NCBI RefSeq assembly: GCF_002237655.1
Contig: NZ_NOKT01000033.1
Location: 1 to 64,000 of the forward strand
Origin: Streptomyces sp. XY006
GTDB taxonomy: Bacteria; Actinomycetota; Actinomycetes; Streptomycetales; Streptomycetaceae
DNA length: 64,000 nucleotides
Direction: 5' to 3'
A program made the position numbers and the translations under genes. Shown piece by piece: positions 57,508 through 64,000 of the stretch. The notes below the pieces were generated by a model. That model did no database searches and was not told the origin of the DNA. It saw only the letters and a program-made list of their open reading frames with translations. Position 1 is the stretch's first letter. The number at the start of each line of letters is the position of its first letter.

Positions 57508-58668
57508 TCAATTCCCAAGATCATTATGAGTGGCCCCCGAGTCACGTGCCGGACCCCGTGTCAGCCGCTCACTCATCCACTCCAGTGTCGCCGGAATCTC
57601 CCGCCGCCAGGTGTTGAAGTTGTGCCCGCCGCTTTCCAGGACGATCGAGGAGATCCGGGTCCGCCCGGTGCCCTTCACCCGCTCTATGAACTCCAGCGTG
57701 TCCCGGTAGTTGCTCTCGCCCTTCCTGCTGCTGGTGACCAGCAGGGACGTGTCGGGAGCGGGCATGTGCGCGAGGTACCACCACAGATCGGCGCGCCGGC
57801 GCAGGTCCTTGTCGCCCTGGAAGAGATCGCCCGTCGTGGCGTCGATCGGCGCCTTGTAGTACGCGGACAGACCCGCCCCGGCGGCGTACACACCGGGATG
57901 GTGCATCGCGATCTTCAACGCGCAGTAGCCGCCCGTGGAGTTGCCGGCGATGCCGAGACCGCCCGGCTTTTCCGACACCCGGTAGTGCGTGCGCAAGGCG
58001 TCCGGCAGATCCTTCGCGAAGAACGACTCCGTCTGCGGACCGCCCGGTATGTCGACGCACTCCGTGTCCCGGGGCGGTGCCACCGTCGGCCGCAGCATGA
58101 CGAGGATCATCGGCCGCATCCGGCCGGCCCGGGCCAGTTCCAGCGCGGTGCGCGGATAGTGGAGCTTCTCCACCAGCGCGGACGCCGTACCCGGATAACC
58201 GGTCAGCACGACCGCGGCGGGGAACCGGTGCGTGCGGTACCGCGGTTGGAAGTACTCCGGCGGCAGATACACGTACGCGGGCGTGGCGATCCGGGTCGTG
58301 CGGCCCACGAGCTGCACCTCCTGGATCCGGCCGCCGGAGGCCGGCCGCACTCCGCCCGCCCCCGGCACCCGCCGCGAGCCGACCACCTCCAGCGGGCCCC
58401 GGCCCGGCGTGTGGTCGACGACCACCCCTTGGTCCTTCTCCTGCCCGAACAGGTCCGCCCAGCTCGCGTAGAAGCCGAAGGCCTGGTTGGCGGCCAGGCC
58501 CACCGCCGCGAACAGCGCCAGTTGCGTGCCCAGCAGCAGGCCGATCCGCCCGGCCACCGCCCGCGGACCGGGCCGGGCCAGCCGCGGCCACAGCCGGACC
58601 GTGCCGGTGAACAGCAGCACGGCCCAGAGCACCGCCAGTGCCAGTGTCTTGTCACTCGTGAGACCCAT
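57508..58668 (-). CDS. Membrane-anchored esterase of the alpha/beta-hydrolase fold
   Basis: The 386-residue protein has two or three N-terminal membrane helices and an outside domain of the esterase D/antigen-85-like family: VVLTGYPGTASALVEKL, the nucleophile elbow AGNSTGGYCALKIAMHHPG and a final His in ESGGHNFNTWRREIP. It may modify or hydrolyse envelope lipids. It is divergent from the LysX/MprF-like gene. Confidence 0.88.
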   Translation of the reverse strand: MGLTSDKTLALAVLWAVLLFTGTVRLWPRLARPGPRAVAGRIGLLLGTQLALFAAVGLAANQAFGFYASWADLFGQEKDQGVVVDHTPGRGPLEVVGSRRVPGAGGVRPASGGRIQEVQLVGRTTRIATPAYVYLPPEYFQPRYRTHRFPAAVVLTGYPGTASALVEKLHYPRTALELARAGRMRPMILVMLRPTVAPPRDTECVDIPGGPQTESFFAKDLPDALRTHYRVSEKPGGLGIAGNSTGGYCALKIAMHHPGVYAAGAGLSAYYKAPIDATTGDLFQGDKDLRRRADLWWYLAHMPAPDTSLLVTSSRKGESNYRDTLEFIERVKGTGRTRISSIVLESGGHNFNTWRREIPATLEWMSERLTRGPARDSGATHNDLGN

Positions 58669-58777
58669 GGTCGGTTACCTGTCCGCGCTCTCCGCCCGGT
58701 CCCGCCCCGCGCGCACACCTTCGCAAGGGGTTGTCCCGGGCTTTCCTCCGCCTTTGAAACGGCTTTGACGTGGGGAG

Positions 58778-58803
58778 TGAACCTCTCTCCCCGAGACACC
58801 GTC
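58778..58803 (+). promoter_or_regulatory. Sigma-E-like promoter of the LysX/MprF-like gene
   Basis: TGAAC (58778-58782) and CGTC (58800-58803) separated by 17 bp match, with one mismatch, the GGAAC...CGTC pattern known for Streptomyces sigma-E promoters. It is 23 bp upstream of the annotated ATG. Confidence 0.55.
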
Positions 58804-58825
58804 CTAGAGGGCGCAATGTCGCCGG

Positions 58826-60736
58826 ATGCCCGAATCGGCACCGGATCCAAGGTCTCTCGCAGAACTACGGGATGCGATGTCTGTCAGGACAGATGAGGAA
58901 ATGTCGGGCGGGGTTCCTCACCGCCACGGCGCCACGGCGCGCACGGGCCGGGCGGGTCGGCTGCTGCGCGGGCCACGCCCCGAGGCCGTGCCGCTCCTCG
59001 TCGGCAGAGCCTGCGCCCTGGTGGGCGCACTGGACATCGCCGCGGGCGTCTTCCCCCGCTTCCGGCACAGCCGCATGCACGCCATCGCCGAGGTGCTGCC
59101 CGGCGCCCTCGGCCCCTTCGCGGCCGCCCTGTCCCTGAGCACGGGCGTGCTGTTGCTGCTGCTCGCCCACGGTCTCAAGCGCGGCAAGCGCCGGGCCTGG
59201 CGGGCCGCCGTCGCCCTGCTCCCGGCCGGTGCCGTCGCGCAGTTCACCTACCGCCACTCGGTCGTCGGCGTCCTCATCTCCCTGGCCCTGCTGGCGCCCC
59301 TGCTGCGCCACCGCGACCAGTTCGACGCCCTGCCCGACCCGCGCAGCCGCTGGCGGGCGCTCGCCAACTTCGTCCTCATGAGCGCCGGTTCGCTGCTGCT
59401 GGGCCTGGTCGTGGTCAGCGTCCACGGCGACCGCATGCTCGGCGACCCGAGCCTGGCCGACCGCATCACCCACGTCGTCTACGGCCTCTTCGGCTTCGAG
59501 GGCCCGGTCGACTACCGCGGCACCACCTCCTGGACCGTGGCCTTCTCGCTCGGCGCCCTCGGCCTGCTCACCGCCGTCACCACCGTCTACCTGGCCTTCC
59601 GCCCCGAACACCCGGCCGCACAGCTCACCGAGGCGGACGAGGCGCGGCTGCGCGCCCTGCTGGACAAGCACGGCGGCCGCGACTCCCTCGGCCACTTCGC
59701 GCTGCGCCGCGACAAGGCCGTGGTCTTCTCCCCCAGCGGCAAGGCGGCCGTCACCTACCGCGTGGTCTCCGGCGTGATGCTCGCCAGCGGCGACCCCATC
59801 GGCGACGTCGAGGCCTGGCCCGGCGCCATCGAACGGTTCATGGACGAGGCCAGGGCCCACTCCTGGACCCCCGCCGTGATGGGCTGCTCCGAGACCGGCG
59901 GCGAGGTGTGGACCCGCGAGACCGGGCTCGACGCCCTCGAACTGGGCGACGAGGCGGTGGTGGACGTCAAGGATTTCTCCCTCGCCGGCCGCGCGATGCG
60001 CAATGTGCGCCAGATGGTCAAGCGCATCGAGCGCGCCGGTTACGAGACCCGGGTACGACGAGTCCGTGACCTCGGCGAGGCCGAGCTGGAGCGCATCCGG
60101 AGCGCCGCCGACGACTGGCGCGGCACCGACACCGAGCGCGGCTTCTCCATGGCCCTCGGCCGGATCGGCGACCCTGACGACGGCGACTGCCTCATCGCCA
60201 CCGCCCACAAGCAGGACGACCACCCCGGCCCCCACGGCGACCTCAAGGCCGTCCTGCACTTCGTGCCCTGGGGCACCGACGGCGCCTCGCTCGACCTGAT
60301 GCGCCGCGACCGCTCCGCCGACCCCGGCATGAACGAACTGCTCATCGTGGCCGCCCTCCAGGCCGCCCCGAAGTTCGGCGTCGCGCGCGTCTCCCTCAAC
60401 TTCGCGATGTTCCGCTCGGCCCTGGCGCGCGGCGAGAAGATCGGCGCGGGCCCGGTCCTGCGCGCCTGGCGCGGCCTGCTGGTCTTCCTCTCCCGCTGGT
60501 TCCAGATCGAGTCCCTGTACAAGTTCAACGCCAAGTTCCAGCCGCGCTGGGAGCCCCGCTTCGTGGTCTACCGCGCCTCCGCCGACCTGCCCCGCATCGG
60601 CTTCGCCGCCATGCAGGCGGAAGGTTTCGTCAACCTCGCCCTGCCGCTGCCCCGCGTCCTGCGCCGCCGCCGCACCGCGGGCCGCCGCCCCTGCGCCCAC
60701 CGCACGGCGACCGAACGCGGCGTGCGCGCGGCCTGA
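58826..60736 (+). CDS. Phosphatidylglycerol lysyltransferase-like protein (LysX/MprF, DUF2156)
   Basis: The 636-residue protein has an N-terminal block of six or so membrane helices and a C-terminal DUF2156 (double GNAT-like) catalytic domain ([64 protein letters not shown], each cited in part). Such proteins transfer an amino acid, usually lysine, to membrane lipid and reduce net negative charge. It lacks the lysyl-tRNA synthetase part of mycobacterial LysX. The start is uncertain: in-frame ATGs at 58877 and 58901 are alternatives. Confidence 0.85.
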   Translation: MPESAPDPRSLAELRDAMSVRTDEEMSGGVPHRHGATARTGRAGRLLRGPRPEAVPLLVGRACALVGALDIAAGVFPRFRHSRMHAIAEVLPGALGPFAAALSLSTGVLLLLLAHGLKRGKRRAWRAAVALLPAGAVAQFTYRHSVVGVLISLALLAPLLRHRDQFDALPDPRSRWRALANFVLMSAGSLLLGLVVVSVHGDRMLGDPSLADRITHVVYGLFGFEGPVDYRGTTSWTVAFSLGALGLLTAVTTVYLAFRPEHPAAQLTEADEARLRALLDKHGGRDSLGHFALRRDKAVVFSPSGKAAVTYRVVSGVMLASGDPIGDVEAWPGAIERFMDEARAHSWTPAVMGCSETGGEVWTRETGLDALELGDEAVVDVKDFSLAGRAMRNVRQMVKRIERAGYETRVRRVRDLGEAELERIRSAADDWRGTDTERGFSMALGRIGDPDDGDCLIATAHKQDDHPGPHGDLKAVLHFVPWGTDGASLDLMRRDRSADPGMNELLIVAALQAAPKFGVARVSLNFAMFRSALARGEKIGAGPVLRAWRGLLVFLSRWFQIESLYKFNAKFQPRWEPRFVVYRASADLPRIGFAAMQAEGFVNLALPLPRVLRRRRTAGRRPCAHRTATERGVRAA

Positions 60737-60809
60737 CCCGGACGCCCGCGCGGGGCCGTCGCCCGGGCCGCGGCGGCTGACGGCCCCTGCCGGGGCCTAC
60801 GCTGAACAT

Positions 60810-61691
60810 ATGAGCAACCAGAGCGGACGCGGGCGCGTGGCGGGCCTACCGGAATGGGACCGCTGCGCGGTCATGGGAGTCGTGAACGTCACCCCCGACT
60901 CCTTCTCCGACGGCGGCCGCTTCTTCGACACCACGGCCGCCGTCAAACACGGCCTCGACCTCGTCACCGAGGGCGCCGACCTGGTCGACGTCGGCGGCGA
61001 GTCCACGCGCCCGGGCGCCACCCGGGTGGACGAGGCCGAGGAACTGCGCCGCGTCCTCCCCGTCGTGCGCGGCCTGGCCTCCGAAGGCGTCACCGTCTCC
61101 GTCGACACCATGCGCGCCTCCGTCGCCGAGCGGGCCCTCGCGGCCGGCGCCGCCCTCGTCAACGACGTCAGCGGCGGCCTCGCCGACCCGCGCATGATCC
61201 CCGCCGTCGCCGACGCCGGCGCCCCCTTCGTCGTCATGCACTGGCGCGGCTTCCTCCAGGGCGGCAACGTCAGGGGCGTCTACGCCGACGTCGTCACCGA
61301 GGTCGTCGACGAGCTGCACGCGCGCGTGGAGGCCGTCCTGGCCGGCGGCATCGCCCCCGACCGCGTCGTCGTCGACCCCGGCCTCGGCTTCTCCAAGGAC
61401 GCCGAGCACGACCTGGCGCTCCTCGCGGGCCTCGACCGGGTCCTGCGCCTCGGCCACCCCCTCCTCGTCGCCGCCTCCCGCAAGCGGTTCCTCGGCCGGG
61501 TGCTGGCCGGACCCGACGCCCCGCCCCCGCCCGCCCGCGAACGCGACGCGGCCACCGCCGCCGTCTCCGCGCTCGCCGCGCACGCCGGCGCGTGGGCCGT
61601 CCGCGTGCACGAGGTACGCGCCACGGCGGACGCCGTACGCGTCGCCCGCGCCCTCGAAGGGGCACGCCCCGGCGCGGAAGGAACCCGGTGA
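60810..61691 (+). CDS. folP: Dihydropteroate synthase
   Basis: The 293-residue enzyme joins p-aminobenzoate and hydroxymethyl-dihydropterin diphosphate. Signatures: MGVVNVTPDSFSDGGRF, LVDVGGESTRPGA, VNDVSGGLADP, VVDPGLGFSK and SRKRFLG. TACGCT 6 nt before the ATG suggests a leaderless mRNA. It overlaps the next gene (GTGA). Confidence 0.95.
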   Translation: MSNQSGRGRVAGLPEWDRCAVMGVVNVTPDSFSDGGRFFDTTAAVKHGLDLVTEGADLVDVGGESTRPGATRVDEAEELRRVLPVVRGLASEGVTVSVDTMRASVAERALAAGAALVNDVSGGLADPRMIPAVADAGAPFVVMHWRGFLQGGNVRGVYADVVTEVVDELHARVEAVLAGGIAPDRVVVDPGLGFSKDAEHDLALLAGLDRVLRLGHPLLVAASRKRFLGRVLAGPDAPPPPARERDAATAAVSALAAHAGAWAVRVHEVRATADAVRVARALEGARPGAEGTR

Positions 61692-62194
61692 GCGCCCCGC
61701 ACACCGACGTCGAGCAGGTCGAGGCCGCCAACACCGCCTTCTACGAGGCACTGGAACAGGGCGACTTCGAGGAACTCGCGTCGCTCTGGCTCACCCCCGC
61801 CGACCTGGGCGTCGACGAGACCTACCACGACCCGGCCGACTCCGGCGTGGTCTCCTGCGTGCACCCCGGCTGGCCCGTGCTCACCGGCCGCGGCGAGGTC
61901 CTGCGCTCGTACGCCCTGATCATGGCCAACACCGACTACATCCAGTTCTTCCTCACCGACGTGCACGTCTCCGTCACCGGTGACACCGCCCTGGTGACCT
62001 GCACGGAGAACATCCTCAGCGGCGGCCCCGCCCCGCAGGGCGAGAACGAGGAGCTCGGCCCCCTCGTCGGGCAGCTCGTGGTCGCCACCAATGTGTTCCG
62101 GCGCACGCCCCAGGGGTGGAAGATCTGGTCGCACCACGCTTCCCCCGTCCTCGCCGAAACCGACGAGGACGAACAGGACGACACACCCGCCTGA
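61688..62194 (+). CDS. SnoaL/NTF2-like protein
   Basis: The 168-residue protein has a single NTF2-like alpha+beta barrel: NTAFYEALEQGDFEELASLW at the N-terminus and VVATNVFRRTPQGWKIWSHHAS at the C-terminus. The cavity residues do not reveal a substrate. It is cotranscribed between folP and folB, so a link with folate or a general stabilising role is possible but unproven. Confidence 0.88.
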   Translation: MSAPHTDVEQVEAANTAFYEALEQGDFEELASLWLTPADLGVDETYHDPADSGVVSCVHPGWPVLTGRGEVLRSYALIMANTDYIQFFLTDVHVSVTGDTALVTCTENILSGGPAPQGENEELGPLVGQLVVATNVFRRTPQGWKIWSHHASPVLAETDEDEQDDTPA

Positions 62195-62430
62195 GTGGGT
62201 AGTCGCCCGGTAGTGGTGGGAATCACCGAGCCGCGGGCAGGAGCGGCCACCAACCCGTGAGCCGCCGGATTCCCCAGGGGAAACGCTGGATGAATCCTGC
62301 CGGGCCCCGGCCGGGCCCGACCCCCGTGGCCCGGCCCCGCCCGGGCTCGCAGGTAGATTCGAGCGAGGCCGGTGTGCCGCCCGCACACGGCACGGACCGG
62401 CCGTGACCGACGATTGCAGGAGTGATTCGC

Positions 62431-62790
62431 GTGGATCGTGTCGCGCTGCGCGGCCTGAAGGCCCGTGGGCACCACGGAGTGTTCCCGAGGGAACGCGAGG
62501 AGGGCCAGACCTTCATCGTGGACCTCGTCCTCGGCCTGGACACCCGACCGGCCGCGGCCGACGACGACCTGGCGAAGACGGTGCACTACGGCATCGTGGC
62601 GGAGGAGGTCGTGGCCGTCGTCCAGGGCGAGCCCGTCGACCTCGTCGAGACGCTCGCCGAGCGCATCGCCCAGGTGTGTCTGAAGCACGAAGTGGTCCAG
62701 CAGGTCGAGGTCTGCGTCCACAAGCCGGACGCCCCGATCACGGTCCCCTTCGACGACGTGACCGTCACCATCACCCGGAGCCGAGTATGA
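62431..62790 (+). CDS. folB: Dihydroneopterin aldolase
   Basis: The 119-residue enzyme cleaves dihydroneopterin to hydroxymethyl-dihydropterin. Seen are LRGLKARGHHGVFPREREEGQ at the N-terminus and VHYGIVAEEVVAVVQ and LVETLAERIAQ motifs. I choose the GTG at 62431 because AGGAG (62418-62422) is 8 nt before it; the upstream GTG at 62422 overlaps that site. Its stop overlaps the folK start (ATGA). Confidence 0.93.
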   Translation: MDRVALRGLKARGHHGVFPREREEGQTFIVDLVLGLDTRPAAADDDLAKTVHYGIVAEEVVAVVQGEPVDLVETLAERIAQVCLKHEVVQQVEVCVHKPDAPITVPFDDVTVTITRSRV

Positions 62791-63398
62791 CCGCGCCCTT
62801 CCTCAAGGGTCCCAGCGACCCGACCGTCCAGCCGGTACCCGCCTCCGTCGTCGACAAGGTCGACGCCGCCGACACGACCCTGTCCAACCCGAAACGCGCC
62901 GTGGTCGCCCTCGGCTCCAACCTCGGCAACCGCCTGGAGACGCTCCAGGGAGCCGTCGACGCCCTGGAGGACACGCCCGGCGTCCGCGTCAAGGCCGTCT
63001 CCCCCGTCTACGAGACCGAGCCCTGGGGCGTGGACCCCGGCAGCCAGCCCTCCTACTTCAACGCGGTCGTGGTCCTCAAGACCACCCTCCCGCCCTCCTC
63101 GCTCCTGGAGCGCGCGCACGCCGTCGAGGAGGCCTTCCACCGCGTCCGCGACGAGCGCTGGGGCCCGCGCACCCTCGACGTCGACATCGTGTCCTACGCC
63201 GACGTCGTCTCCGACGACCCGCGGCTGACCCTCCCCCACCCCCGCGCCCACGAGCGGGCCTTCGTCCTGGTCCCCTGGCACGACCTGGACCCCGAGGCGC
63301 AGCTCCCCGGCCGCGGCCCGGTCGCCGGCCTGCTGGACGCCGTCACCCGGGAAGGTGTCACGCCCCGCGCCGACCTGGAACTCCGCCTGCCCGAGTAG
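62787..63398 (+). CDS. folK: 2-amino-4-hydroxy-6-hydroxymethyldihydropteridine diphosphokinase
   Basis: The 203-residue enzyme activates hydroxymethyl-dihydropterin for FolP. Signatures: VVALGSNLGNRLETLQ, VYETEPWG, YFNAVVVL, WGPRTLDVDIV and LPHPRAHERAFVLVPW. The first ~35 residues are an extra, non-conserved leader compared with E. coli HPPK. Confidence 0.94.
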   Translation: MTAPFLKGPSDPTVQPVPASVVDKVDAADTTLSNPKRAVVALGSNLGNRLETLQGAVDALEDTPGVRVKAVSPVYETEPWGVDPGSQPSYFNAVVVLKTTLPPSSLLERAHAVEEAFHRVRDERWGPRTLDVDIVSYADVVSDDPRLTLPHPRAHERAFVLVPWHDLDPEAQLPGRGPVAGLLDAVTREGVTPRADLELRLPE

Positions 63399-63456
63399 CC
63401 GTTAAGGTCAAGACGGCCGCGAACGGGGCCGGAGCCGGGGGAACCGAAGGGACACC

Positions 63457-63945
63457 GTGAAAGAGCTGCGCATCAGGTTGCTGGCCGGCGTCTTCGTCGT
63501 GGCCGGGGTCCTGTCCTGGGCGGGCGCCCGCCTGTGGAACTCGGTCGGCACGCTCCCCAGCGTTCCCCTGGCCGCCCCCGTCGTCCTGGCCCTGATCGCC
63601 GTGGTCCTGCTGGCCACGGCGCTCTCGCTGCGCTCCCGGCTCAAGGCCCAGCGCGAGCGGCGGCCCGACGCCAAGGGCGTCGACCCCATGATGGCGGCCC
63701 GCGCGGTCGTCTTCGGACACGCCAGCGCCCTGGTCGCCGCCCTGGTCTCCGGCATGTACGGCGGGACCGGCGTCTTCCTCCTGGAGTCCCTGGACATCCC
63801 CGCCCGCCGCGACCAGGCCATCTACGCCGGCTTCTCGGTCCTCGCGGGCATCGGCGTCATAGCGGCGGCGATCTTCCTGGAGCGCGTCTGCAAGCTCCCG
63901 GAGGACGACGAGCACGACGGCACCGGAGCGGCGCCCTCGGTGTGA
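63457..63945 (+). CDS. DUF3180 membrane protein
   Basis: The 162-residue protein has four membrane helices (about 8-28, 40-58, 88-108 and 125-145) and a central cytoplasmic loop RLKAQRERRPDAKGVDPMMAARA. It is a conserved actinobacterial gene that follows folK. Function unknown. Confidence 0.88.
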   Translation: MKELRIRLLAGVFVVAGVLSWAGARLWNSVGTLPSVPLAAPVVLALIAVVLLATALSLRSRLKAQRERRPDAKGVDPMMAARAVVFGHASALVAALVSGMYGGTGVFLLESLDIPARRDQAIYAGFSVLAGIGVIAAAIFLERVCKLPEDDEHDGTGAAPSV

Positions 63946-63954
63946 CCCGGGGCG

Positions 63955-64000
63955 TCAGCGCGCCATGATGAGGCTCATCGCCTCATTGCGCGTCGCCGGG
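63955..64000 (-). CDS. 3' end of a leftward gene cut by the window edge
   Basis: A leftward frame runs in from the right edge and ends ...ATRNEAMSLIMAR followed by TGA (63955-63957). Its regular codon use supports a true gene C-terminus, convergent with the DUF3180 gene. I do not recognise the family from 14 residues. Confidence 0.5.
   Translation of the reverse strand, partial: PATRNEAMSLIMAR

Overview
The window is high-GC DNA (roughly 70% or more), with GTG starts, short overlapping operons and many apparently leaderless transcripts. It is chromosomal sequence of a Streptomyces species. The gene order (auxiliary trpS, proC, ilvD, radA-disA, mutY, sigE-cseA-cseB-cseC, clpC, lsr2, coaX-nadC-nadB-panC, orphan nuoD, folP-folB-folK) agrees with my memory of the SCO333x-SCO340x core region of Streptomyces coelicolor. 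This is housekeeping chromosome, not a mobile island: I see no insertion sequence, prophage, CRISPR array or complete tRNA/rRNA gene.

Layout. 1-480: leftward tandem promoters that look like those of an rRNA operon lying just outside the left edge, then the start of the trpS leader. 481-6500: a tryptophan attenuator and an auxiliary TrpRS, proC, an ABC-2 exporter with a long palindromic operator, a SAM methyltransferase with a minisatellite N-terminus, and small membrane and secreted proteins. 6600-18700: a membrane Ser/Thr kinase with a beta-propeller, ilvD, a TetR regulator with a TIM-barrel isomerase, a Ppx/GppA phosphatase, a sigma-like/zinc-finger/BACON fusion, and radA-disA. 19000-24500: a secreted protein, a PAP2 phosphatase, a two-component system whose kinase has an extra C-terminal sensor-like domain, and mutY. 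24800-28200: the cell-envelope stress operon sigE-cseABC. 28200-34500: a VOC protein, an AraC regulator, a multidrug MFS exporter with divergent TetR, an M23 peptidase, a secreted HAD phosphatase and a decayed gene. 34500-41000: clpC, lsr2, an N-acetyltransferase, a BlaI-type regulator and small proteins. 41100-46600: a tightly overlapping cofactor operon (DUF2520-panC-nadB-nadC-coaX) for pantothenate/CoA and NAD. 46800-51500: a PLP lyase, an ArsR-type regulator and a second NarL-type two-component system. 51500-60700: a MidA-type methyltransferase beside an orphan nuoD, two bacterial-PH membrane proteins, a coiled-coil membrane protein, an esterase and a LysX/MprF-like protein. 60800-64000: the folate operon folP-(SnoaL)-folB-folK plus a DUF3180 membrane protein.

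How the parts work together. Several genes serve the envelope: sigE-cseABC senses wall damage, the M23 peptidase and PAP2 phosphatase act outside, and the LysX/MprF-like gene at 58826 has a sigma-E-like promoter just upstream. DisA (c-di-AMP synthase) and RadA are paired. The panC-nadB-nadC-coaX and folP-folB-folK groups are cofactor operons.

The most interesting signals are the complete trp attenuator (481-572), the 42-bp perfect palindrome lying over a promoter and a leaderless start (4286-4327), a sigma-like protein fused to an anti-sigma zinc motif and BACON domain (14179-15897), the kinase with a C-terminal extracellular domain (21369-23030), the MidA/NuoD pairing (51559-53745), and the decayed gene at about 33830-34480.
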